Below, piece by piece: positions 37,914 to 45,224 of a stretch of 64,000 bases of DNA. This DNA comes from Vagococcus luciliae (GTDB lineage: Bacteria > Bacillota > Bacilli > Lactobacillales > Vagococcaceae). Numbering within the stretch: position 1 is the stretch's first letter; the number at the start of each line of letters is the position of its first letter. The DNA is taken from positions 124,001 through 188,000 of the forward strand of contig NZ_CP102451.1 of NCBI RefSeq assembly GCF_024637875.1, written 5' to 3'. The translations under genes and the position numbers were made by a program. The notes beneath the pieces were generated by a model. It had not been told where the DNA came from. It was given only the letters and a program-made list of their open reading frames with translations, and searched no databases.

Positions 37914-38210
37914 TTATCCATCAATACTGTGAACCGATACAATTTTTCCGATTTCTTCAATAGGTCTTGGCATGACGTTATGCGCTGTTAATGTCCCGAT
38001 TTCTTTTGCCGCTCTTGCTCCAGCTTCTACCGCACTTTCAACCGCTGCCACATCACCTTTCACCATAATGGTAACTAATGTCGATCCTATATTTTCATAT
38101 GAAATTAATTCAACGTTTGCTGCCTTTAGCATTTCATCACATGCTTTTAATGCAGGTACTAATCCGATTGTTTCGACTAAACCTAATGCTTCTTGACCTC
38201 TGTATACCAA
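37914..38210 (-). CDS. BMC-H shell protein (98 aa)
   Basis: About 98 residues. Two in-frame TTG codons exist; the second (38210) is seven bases from AAGGGGG and is preferred, the first (38216) is too close. BMC domain: EALGLVETIGLVPALKACDEM, STLVTIMVKGDVAAVESAVEAG, HNVMPRP. It is paired with the next shell gene, and the two may form hexamers with different pores. Confidence 0.92.
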   Translation of the reverse strand: MVYRGQEALGLVETIGLVPALKACDEMLKAANVELISYENIGSTLVTIMVKGDVAAVESAVEAGARAAKEIGTLTAHNVMPRPIEEIGKIVSVHSIDG

Positions 38211-38256
38211 GTTCAATCCCCCTTATTATTCAATTCACAAGTTGTTAGAAAAAAGT

Positions 38257-38535
38257 TTATCTATAAGCCTTATCAACATATTTATCCACTGTTTTTCTTC
38301 CTTCTTCGGTAATGATGTAGTACATTAATAACTCATCATTTTCATCTAGATTATAGCTATCTAACTCAACTAAACCGTTGGCTTCAAGCGCCATAAGATG
38401 TTCTGAAAATAATCTTTGGTTAAATTGTTTTTCTTCACCATATTGTGATTTCAGTTGTACCATCACTTCTTGGACATTATATTTTTTTCTGCCATACATT
38501 TGATTTAAAACAGCTGTTCTTGCAGGTAAAAGCAT
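38257..38535 (-). CDS. Small winged-helix protein embedded in the BMC operon
   Basis: About 92 residues from MLLPARTAVLNQMYG; AAAGGGGG lies upstream and the ATG follows the stop of the EamA gene by one base. The pattern of helices, HLMALEANGLVELDSYNLDE and a wing-like YYIITEEGRKTVDKYV, resembles PadR/MarR-type winged-helix proteins. I do not recognise the exact family. A transcriptional role in the operon is plausible; a protein-protein role is equally possible. Confidence 0.6.
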   Translation of the reverse strand: MLLPARTAVLNQMYGRKKYNVQEVMVQLKSQYGEEKQFNQRLFSEHLMALEANGLVELDSYNLDENDELLMYYIITEEGRKTVDKYVDKAYR

Positions 38536-38536
38536 A

Positions 38537-39541
38537 TTACGCTTCCCCCTTTCTGAATAAATCAAATGGGTTCATTGTTACTAGAATGGCTCCCATAACA
38601 ATCAATATTGATCCAATAATCATAGTTGGTGTAATTGTGTCTCCTAAAAATAAAACACTGAATATAACACCCCAAAAAGCATAAGTAACATTTAACGACA
38701 TTCCAACGGCTGTTCCAACCATTGCATTTGCTTTATACCATGTTAAAAATGAAATTCCTGCACTTAGTCCTGAGAAAATCAACCAAATAACTGGTGTAAC
38801 AGCTGATAATGTATTAAATAATAAGTCTACACCACCAATAACCGGTAAAATAAAAATAATTACAACAAGTCCTGAAACTAATTCACGTAAATTAACCGCT
38901 ACATCTGTATCAATCATGGCACCACCAAAACTTGAAAACACACCTTCTAATCCCCAACATACTGCTGCAACTAATGCACAAATGATACCTAGTGTGAAGT
39001 TTGGTGCGCCTTCTGGAGCGACCATGTTAATTGTAATAGCACCTAATACACAAATAATCATGCCAATAACAATTCTTAATGTTGGTTTTTGTTTTAAAAA
39101 GATCCATGAGAACAAAGCACCAAACAAACTACAAGTAGCTGAAATTGGAATAGCATATGCACCCGCTAAAGCTAGTCCAACAAGATATGCACCATTTGCA
39201 ATAGGCCCTCCTAATAAAAATCCAACAACCAACATTTTTCCGGGTTTGGTTTTAACCATACGAATAATTTCTTTAAGTCTGCCTTCTTTAGCGTTATAAA
39301 ATAATAAAAATATTCCAGCAAAAAAATCATTTAATCCCGAACAAACGAAAGGAGCTGCTAAAATACCAACTGCACTTGTTAAAGGATCATACCCACTGGC
39401 TACTACCACAAGTGTGGAATAAATAGCATAAGTAATACCAGATATTAGTCCATTAGTAATCCCTTTCATTCTAAATTTTTTATTTACTAAGCTCATCTTT
39501 GTATCTGCGGATGAACATACCATGTTTTTTTGAGTTTCCAT
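38537..39541 (-). CDS. EamA/DMT-family transporter of the choline BMC operon
   Basis: 334 residues, ten membrane segments in two EamA repeats (GLISGITYAIYSTLVVVAS onward, then ALVAAVCWGLEGVFSSFGG). The short hydrophilic N-terminus is unusual. It is the second gene of the operon, between two shell genes, so import of choline or export of trimethylamine or another product is likely. Choline clusters in other bacteria often carry small SMR-type transporters; this 10-TM type would be an alternative. Substrate is inferred. Confidence 0.82.
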   Translation of the reverse strand: METQKNMVCSSADTKMSLVNKKFRMKGITNGLISGITYAIYSTLVVVASGYDPLTSAVGILAAPFVCSGLNDFFAGIFLLFYNAKEGRLKEIIRMVKTKPGKMLVVGFLLGGPIANGAYLVGLALAGAYAIPISATCSLFGALFSWIFLKQKPTLRIVIGMIICVLGAITINMVAPEGAPNFTLGIICALVAAVCWGLEGVFSSFGGAMIDTDVAVNLRELVSGLVVIIFILPVIGGVDLLFNTLSAVTPVIWLIFSGLSAGISFLTWYKANAMVGTAVGMSLNVTYAFWGVIFSVLFLGDTITPTMIIGSILIVMGAILVTMNPFDLFRKGEA

Positions 39542-39558
39542 TAATGTTCCCCCTTAAT

Positions 39559-39843
39559 TTAGTTGTTGTTTCTTAATGGTAAAATATTTTCCACTTCACC
39601 ATGTGGTCTAGGGATTACATGTACAGAAAGAAGTTCTCCTACACGCTCTGCAGCACTTGCTCCTGCATCTGTTGCTGCTTTAACTGCTCCTACGTCACCT
39701 CTTACCATTACTGTTACAATACCGCCTCCAACAAATTCACGACCGACTAATGACACGTTTGCTGCCTTCACCATAGCATCTGCTGCCTCGATTGAACCTA
39801 TTAATCCTTTTGTTTCCACCATTCCTAATGCATCGTACTTCAT
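39559..39843 (-). CDS. BMC-H hexameric shell protein (PduA/PduJ-like), first gene of operon
   Basis: 94 residues: [56 protein letters not shown]. Near twin of the last gene of the operon (25007-25285). As first gene behind the promoter it should be the most abundant shell protein. TAGGAGG lies nine bases before the ATG. Confidence 0.96.
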   Translation of the reverse strand: MKYDALGMVETKGLIGSIEAADAMVKAANVSLVGREFVGGGIVTVMVRGDVGAVKAATDAGASAAERVGELLSVHVIPRPHGEVENILPLRNNN

Positions 39844-39858
39844 CTTTTTTTCCTCCTA

Positions 39859-39924
39859 TTATAAAGCGTTTTCTTTTTTTGTTTATAGTTATAATCTAGA
39901 ACATCCCCTTAAGGTGAGAGTCAA
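39859..39924 (-). promoter_or_regulatory. MerR-type promoter/operator and cre-like site of the BMC operon
   Basis: Minus strand: TTGACT (39919-39924), then 19 bases to a CTAGAT/TAGATT -10 (39893-39899). The long spacer contains an imperfect dyad CTCACCTTAAGGGGATGTTC, typical of promoters activated by MerR proteins that twist an over-long spacer. Downstream AGAAAACGCTTTAT (about 39860-39873) is two mismatches from the CcpA cre consensus and lies in the leader, where it would act as a roadblock. Start site is about 40 bases before the first gene. Confidence 0.72.
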
Positions 39925-40364
39925 ACACATTTTTATGACTGATACACCAAACTCCCTGTACTACTGAAATCTACTTTTTCAGTTAACTAGAGTAATTGAG
40001 AATACTCAATTAATTCACACACACATAAGATGATTTATATGCTTTTCTATTTTTAATCATTATTATTTATTTTTAAATAAAAAAATAAAAAACAACACAG
40101 ATAATTGTGTTGTTTTTCACATTAAAAAAATAAATAACTATTTTAATTTTCTTTTATATTATTTTTCACTACAAATATTTTTATTTTTTTTTTGATGCAT
40201 AACAATTTAAAATTAAAAAAATGGTCATAAACCCTTATATTACAACATATATATATTTTTATAATACATAATTTTTTAAAAATTAAACACACGATTTAAA
40301 ACATTTCCCTTAGGACAACTTATGCTCAGTAACACACTAATCGATATTCATCATCATATACTAC
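39925..40364. other. Extremely AT-rich intergenic region with an orphan terminator
   Basis: No coding sequence is visible. It holds small hairpins (ACTGAAA/TTTCAGT near 39963-39983 and AATTGAG/CTCAATT near 39993-40011). It also has a strong hairpin at 40088-40117 (AAAAACAACACA and complement, 6-base loop) followed on the minus strand by TTATTTTTTTATTT. That terminator does not follow any gene, because the MerR gene already has its own. Confidence 0.55.
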
Positions 40365-40366
40365 GA

Positions 40367-40422
40367 CAAAAAAAGAAGCAATTTTTAAGCTCAAGATAAT
40401 GACCTTGCGCCAAAATTGCTCC
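40367..40422 (-). terminator. Terminator of the MerR-family gene
   Basis: Arms AGCAATTTT (complement of 40412-40420) and AAAAATTGCT (complement of 40378-40387) with an inner CAAGGTCATTATCTTG stem-loop; followed on the minus strand by CTTTTTTT. Confidence 0.82.
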
Positions 40423-40431
40423 TTAAAGATG

Positions 40432-41280
40432 TTACTTCTTCTTGGTTACGGGTACTAATAATTCTACAACAAATGTATCCGTATTCATTGTTGACCAATA
40501 ATCAATCACAAAACGCTCATATAATTCATTGGAGCATTCATAGTTATTTTCTTTTGCCCAATCTAACATTTTATTATATTGGTTACTAATCTGAGTCAAA
40601 TCTCCTATATGATAGCTTGATAAAAAGAGCTTTCCTCCAAACGACATCGTGGGAACATTCGCAGATAAATTATTAACTGGTTTCTGTAACACTCGCATAT
40701 TACATCTATCCTGAGACATTTTTTCTTGACCATCTTCATAGTGTAAAATCACAGGTCCACTAATTTGACAGTCAATCTTCTCTAAATAATTTACCCATGG
40801 GATATTAATCACCGCATCCATATAATTATGATGAAATTCTTGTTCTAGATAGACATAATCAAATGAATCAAAATATTTTACGTTAACATTTTGAATATTA
40901 TTTTCAATTGCGATTGATCCTTCTCTTAGCAAGTCTACCCACTCTGTAATCGCTATATAACTATTTTTTATGCGTTGTTCTTCTTCTTTTAATTCTGATT
41001 GTTTCGTTAAAAATTTTGGTTCTTTATAAAAACTATCTAATGTTTTTTGTACGTTACCCATTTCTTGTAATTTAAAACCCATTTGCTTGTAATATTTAAT
41101 AATAGGGATTAAATTCATCGTTTCTTCTTTGTAATACCTGTAACCATTTTTCTCGCTGACATAATCGGGAATAATTAATCCTAACTTTTCATAAAAGCGT
41201 AATGTTTTGCGGGAAACATTACACATTTTTGCTACCTCTCCAATCGAGTACATCCCCTTACAATCCCTTACATCACCCAT
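40432..41280 (-). CDS. MerR-family regulator with effector-binding domain
   Basis: About 282 residues from ATG 41280 (six bases after GGAG); a second ATG nine codons later is also usable. Residues 10-80 are the MerR helix-turn-helix (YSIGEVAKMCNVSRKTLRFYE), then a coiled-coil, then a GyrI/BmrR-like ligand domain (residues 135-280). It is the obvious candidate regulator of the choline BMC operon, lying directly upstream on the same strand, with a MerR-type promoter in front of the first shell gene. The ligand (choline, TMA or aldehyde) is not known. Confidence 0.86.
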   Translation of the reverse strand: MGDVRDCKGMYSIGEVAKMCNVSRKTLRFYEKLGLIIPDYVSEKNGYRYYKEETMNLIPIIKYYKQMGFKLQEMGNVQKTLDSFYKEPKFLTKQSELKEEEQRIKNSYIAITEWVDLLREGSIAIENNIQNVNVKYFDSFDYVYLEQEFHHNYMDAVINIPWVNYLEKIDCQISGPVILHYEDGQEKMSQDRCNMRVLQKPVNNLSANVPTMSFGGKLFLSSYHIGDLTQISNQYNKMLDWAKENNYECSNELYERFVIDYWSTMNTDTFVVELLVPVTKKK

Positions 41281-41437
41281 TAAAATCTCCATTCCACACA
41301 ACCAACTCTCTATAAATTTAATATACCACAAGACATTAAAAAAAGGGCATCTATTTTTAATTATGCCATATACTTTCTTTTTTATTTTTCAACTCTACGA
41401 TATACTTACAGATAAAGACTATCAAAGGAGCATTCAT

Positions 41438-41917
41438 ATGACGTTTTATTTAAAAAATGATACAGATACACAATCTTTTGGAAAATTGCTATCAGAATTA
41501 GCCCAACCGGGAGATATTTTTATTTTGACTGGAGAGTTAGGTGCAGGTAAAACAACCTTTTCTAAAGGTTTTGCAAAAGGATTGGGGATTACACAAATCA
41601 TAAAAAGTCCAACTTATACATTAATACGTGAATATGACAGTGGCAGAATTCCTCTATATCACATGGATGTCTATCGCCTTGAAGGCTCCAGCGATGATCT
41701 AGGTTTAGAAGAGTATCTAGATGGGGATGGTGTCTGTTTAATTGAGTGGGGAGAATTAATTAAAGACACAATGGATAACGATTTTATTGAAATTATTCTC
41801 CATAAAACGCCTGAAAACACAAGATTTGTAACCATTGAAAATTACGGAGCAGATAAACGCTATAATCAAATTAATACATTGATAACTAAACTAGAAGAGG
41901 AACAAAAAAATGACTGA
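41438..41917 (+). CDS. tsaE: tRNA threonylcarbamoyladenosine biosynthesis ATPase TsaE
   Basis: 159 residues from MTFYLKNDTDTQSFG with AAAGGAG eight bases upstream; the open frame reaches further upstream but without similarity. Walker A GELGAGKTTFSKGFA near residue 35, then SPTYTLIREYDSGR and LIEWGELI. With TsaB and TsaD it makes the t6A37 modification of ANN-decoding tRNAs. Overlaps the next gene by 8 bases. Confidence 0.94.
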   Translation: MTFYLKNDTDTQSFGKLLSELAQPGDIFILTGELGAGKTTFSKGFAKGLGITQIIKSPTYTLIREYDSGRIPLYHMDVYRLEGSSDDLGLEEYLDGDGVCLIEWGELIKDTMDNDFIEIILHKTPENTRFVTIENYGADKRYNQINTLITKLEEEQKND

Positions 41918-42431
41918 ATTTAATATCACTCTTCGCCAAGCCATTCCTAGTGATGCAACCCATTTAATCAATGCAATTAGCCTTCTTAATCAAGAGACAC
42001 CCTATCTAGTTGTCAGTCCACATGCTTTGAACATGTCACCAGATACAATGGCTCATGAAATAGACTATATTTACAACGCGCCAAATCAATTTATCCTATT
42101 AGCATTAAATCATGATGATATTATAGGAGTGGCTACTATTGTAAGTGATGATGATTCTGCTTTTCAACATGTTGGAGAATTAGGAATTACTATAAAAAAA
42201 GAATTTTGGGGACTGGGGCTAGGAACTGCTATGATTGAAGAATTGATTCAATTATGTTTGGATTACGAAGTGACTAAACGCATCGAAATAAATGTTCAAA
42301 CCCGTAATCATAGAGCCCTCCATTTATATAATAAAATGGGGTTTTACTTAGAAGGAATTAAAAGAAAGGCCTTTTTATCTGAAAATAATCAGTTTATTGA
42401 TATTGCAATATTAAGCTATCTACTAATTTAA
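41910..42431 (+). CDS. GNAT-family N-acetyltransferase
   Basis: 173 residues with the GNAT core: VGELGITIKKEFWGLGLGTAMIE (acetyl-CoA pyrophosphate loop near 85-105) and ALHLYNKMGFYLEGI near 140. Closest in layout to small-molecule or aminoglycoside-like acetyltransferases; the substrate is not predictable. It overlaps tsaE, an arrangement seen in several Lactobacillales. Confidence 0.88.
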   Translation: MTEFNITLRQAIPSDATHLINAISLLNQETPYLVVSPHALNMSPDTMAHEIDYIYNAPNQFILLALNHDDIIGVATIVSDDDSAFQHVGELGITIKKEFWGLGLGTAMIEELIQLCLDYEVTKRIEINVQTRNHRALHLYNKMGFYLEGIKRKAFLSENNQFIDIAILSYLLI

Positions 42432-42473
42432 AAAAGATTCAACGACCTTACCTTTTAGTCGTTGAATCTTTTT
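42431..42473. terminator. Bidirectional terminator after the GNAT gene
   Basis: Arms AAAAAGATTCAACGAC (42431-42446) and complement (42458-42473), 11-base loop, T-runs on both sides; it overlaps the stop of the convergent surface-protein gene. Confidence 0.92.
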
Positions 42474-43344
42474 ATTTTTTAGATGATTTCTTCTTTTTAC
42501 GTTTTGGCTGATTTTTTTTCTTATCATTTGATACTTTTTTTGAGGCGGAATGATGTGTTTGTTTCCTACCGTGTGTTGAATTTTTTTTAGATTGGGAACG
42601 ATTTGAAGACTTCTTCTTAGAATTTTTTTTCCCTGATTTTTTTTGACTTTTGTTACTAGAATCTTTCGATGATTTTTTTTCACGTGAATGTTTCGCTTGT
42701 GATTTGTTTGATGCCTGTTTTTTCTTCCATAAAAACCACACGGCGCCTCCTGTAGCAATGACTGCTACAATAGCCAGTATCCACTTTAAAATAGAAGGTG
42801 CTTGTTTTGTCTTTGTTTTTGTACTTTTTTCAGTACTTTCTTTTTCTTTCTTGTTAGAAGAAGCTGTATTAGACGCCGCTTGTGATTGACTATCACTTTC
42901 ACTCGTACTTGTTTCTTCGGTATTAGAGCTGCTTACTTTACCAGAGTCTTCTGTACTTTCTTTGGTCTTATCTTCAGACTCTTTCTTTTGTTCAGACTCT
43001 TTAGTTTCCTCTGCAGCAATGACTTTACCCTTATCAAAGTCATACCGAACATCAGTTGATTTATCTCCTTCAGCATCTAACATTCCTACCATTGCTTCTT
43101 TTGTTCCTTTAGGAATCGGTACCTCAAACTCTCCTTTATCGTTTGCTACAATAGATCCAGCAAGATTTGTCAGAAAAATATTGGCATTTGGTGTTGTTTT
43201 TCCTGTTAGAACATTTCTTTCTTTATCATAAGTTAAATCATAAAGAAGCTTATCTGAACCAGATGAATAAGCTACTGTAGAAAAACCTATGAATCCAAAT
43301 ACCAAGAATCCCATTATAACTAATTTTTTCCAATTTTTTAACAT
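42472..43344 (-). CDS. Secreted/membrane protein with central TM and polybasic cytoplasmic tail
   Basis: 290 residues with five segments. A signal peptide (residues 1-28, KKLVIMGFLVFGFIGFSTVA); a small Ig-like domain (to about 105, with VLTGKTTPNANIFLTN and GEFEVPIPKG); an acidic Ser/Glu/Thr-rich linker (105-185); a TM helix (about 186-206, ILKWILAIVAVIATGGAVWF); and an 80-residue Lys/Ser-rich tail ending KRKKKKSSKK. By topology the tail is cytoplasmic. No LPXTG motif. I do not recognise a named family; the tail could bind RNA, DNA or acidic lipids. Confidence 0.72.
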   Translation of the reverse strand: MLKNWKKLVIMGFLVFGFIGFSTVAYSSGSDKLLYDLTYDKERNVLTGKTTPNANIFLTNLAGSIVANDKGEFEVPIPKGTKEAMVGMLDAEGDKSTDVRYDFDKGKVIAAEETKESEQKKESEDKTKESTEDSGKVSSSNTEETSTSESDSQSQAASNTASSNKKEKESTEKSTKTKTKQAPSILKWILAIVAVIATGGAVWFLWKKKQASNKSQAKHSREKKSSKDSSNKSQKKSGKKNSKKKSSNRSQSKKNSTHGRKQTHHSASKKVSNDKKKNQPKRKKKKSSKK

Positions 43345-43356
43345 ATTTTTTCCTTT

Positions 43357-44115
43357 CTAGTTCATATCAACTAATAGTTCAACTGGACAATGATCGCTTC
43401 CAAATATTGTTGATAGAATATCTGCATTTTTCAATTTATTTTTTAATTTGTTTGACACACAAAAATAGTCAATACGCCACCCTGCATTATTTTTTCGTGC
43501 ATTAAAGCGATAGCTCCACCAACTATAAGCACCCTCTTTATTAGGATAAAAATAACGATAAGTATCAATAAATCCTGCATCTAATAATTGTGTAAAAGCA
43601 TCTCTTTCTTGATCGGAAAAGCCAGGGTTTTTACGATTATTCTTCCAATTTTTCAAATCGATGTTTTCATGGGCAACATTTAAATCTCCACATAAAATGA
43701 CCGGTTTTTCTTCATCCAGCTTTACTAAATATTTTCTAAAATGCTCCTCCCAATCCAAACGAAAATCCAATCGTTTTAATTCTGGTTGTGCATTTGGTGT
43801 ATAGCAATTCACTAAGTAAAAAGTATCAAATTCAAGCGTTAATAACCGGCCCTCTGTATCAAACTCCTTAATACCCATACCTTTCTTCACAGAAATAGGT
43901 TCAATTTTAGTAAAAACAGCCACACCAGAATAACCTTTTTTTTCTGCATAATTCCAATACTGATAATAACCAGGTAACGCCATTTCAATTTGCCCTTCTT
44001 GTAATTTCGTTTCTTGCAGTGAAATAATATCTGCATCTATTTGTTTTATGTCTTCATAAAAATTCTTTTTCACCGCTGCACGTAATCCATTGACATTCCA
44101 AGAAATAAGCTTCAT
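43357..44115 (-). CDS. exoA: Exodeoxyribonuclease III (AP endonuclease)
   Basis: 252 residues of the EEP nuclease fold. MKLISWNVNGLRAAV at the start, SLQETKLQEGQ with the metal Glu near 35, VILCGDLNVAHENIDL, and the terminal GSDHCPVELLVDM with catalytic Asp-His. It incises at abasic sites and has 3' exonuclease activity. AGGAGG precedes the ATG. Confidence 0.95.
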   Translation of the reverse strand: MKLISWNVNGLRAAVKKNFYEDIKQIDADIISLQETKLQEGQIEMALPGYYQYWNYAEKKGYSGVAVFTKIEPISVKKGMGIKEFDTEGRLLTLEFDTFYLVNCYTPNAQPELKRLDFRLDWEEHFRKYLVKLDEEKPVILCGDLNVAHENIDLKNWKNNRKNPGFSDQERDAFTQLLDAGFIDTYRYFYPNKEGAYSWWSYRFNARKNNAGWRIDYFCVSNKLKNKLKNADILSTIFGSDHCPVELLVDMN

Positions 44116-44286
44116 AGTCTTCCTCCTAAAATTATCTATAATTGTATTTTATCATAATTGTACTGAATATTGTGCTTTTTATCCGATTTATAAACAGAAC
44201 GATATGATGAGCAATCATACTTTTTCAATAGATTTTATGTTAAAATGAAACCACTATAATTATTCTAACTAAGAGAGGGTATTAGC

Positions 44287-45186
44287 GTGACAACACAAAC
44301 TATTGTTCAACAATTTCCAAATATAACTATTTTAACAAATGAGCCTTTATCACATTATACATATACTAAAACCGGTGGTCCTGCTGATTTTTTAGCATTT
44401 CCTACATCCAAAGAAGAGGTTCAATCTTTAATTAATTTTTGCCAAAAAAGTGGACTAGAATGGATTTGTCTAGGGAATGCCAGTAATTTAATCGTTCGAG
44501 ACGGTGGCATTAAAGATGTTGTAATCATGTTAACTCAAATGAAACAAGTCATTGTTCAAGATACAACAATTATTGCTGAATCTGGAGCTAAACTTATTGA
44601 TGTGACTTATGATGCTTTAAAACATGACTTAACTGGATTAGAATTTGCTTGTGGAATTCCTGGAAGCATTGGGGGAGCAGCATATATGAATGCTGGTGCT
44701 TATGGTGGTGAATTGGCAGATATCTTTTATTCAGCTGATGTTATATTAGAAGATGGGTCAATAAAGACCTTTTATAAAGAAGACATGGCATTTTCTTATC
44801 GTCATAGCATCATTCAAACTCTAAAAGGTATTGTTTTATCCGTGACCTTCCATTTAGAAAAAGGGAAACACACAGCAATAAAAGAAAAAATGGATGAACT
44901 AACCTATTTACGTGAATCAAAACAACCTCTTGAATACCCATCGTGCGGTAGTGTTTTTAAACGACCAGAAGGTTATTTTACTGGAAAACTAATACAAGAT
45001 GCCGGTTTACAAGGACATATGATAGGTGGAGCACAAATTTCGGAAAAACATGCAGGTTTTATTGTTAATATAAATAAAGCAACAGCAACAGATTATATTA
45101 CACTAATTCAATACATCCAGGACGTTATTCTAGACAAATTCAATGTTTCTCTTGAAACTGAAGTAAGAATTATTGGTAGAAAATAA
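44287..45186 (+). CDS. murB: UDP-N-acetylenolpyruvoylglucosamine reductase
   Basis: 299 residues, type II MurB. TYTKTGGPADFLAFP and GNASNLIVRDGGIKDVV bind FAD; GIPGSIGGAAYMNAGAYGGE near 125 and YPSCGSVFKRP with the catalytic Ser/Cys region near 220 follow. It completes UDP-MurNAc synthesis for peptidoglycan. GTG start with AGAGAGGG upstream. Confidence 0.95.
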   Translation: MTTQTIVQQFPNITILTNEPLSHYTYTKTGGPADFLAFPTSKEEVQSLINFCQKSGLEWICLGNASNLIVRDGGIKDVVIMLTQMKQVIVQDTTIIAESGAKLIDVTYDALKHDLTGLEFACGIPGSIGGAAYMNAGAYGGELADIFYSADVILEDGSIKTFYKEDMAFSYRHSIIQTLKGIVLSVTFHLEKGKHTAIKEKMDELTYLRESKQPLEYPSCGSVFKRPEGYFTGKLIQDAGLQGHMIGGAQISEKHAGFIVNINKATATDYITLIQYIQDVILDKFNVSLETEVRIIGRK

Positions 45187-45224
45187 AAAGTGTGACATTG
45201 TTATATAACAATGTCACACTTTTT
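45185..45224. terminator. Perfect 40-base palindromic terminator after murB
   Basis: Two 20-base arms (45185-45204, 45205-45224) without a loop, AAAAAGTG at one end and CACTTTTT at the other; bidirectional for the convergent CLC gene. Confidence 0.9.
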
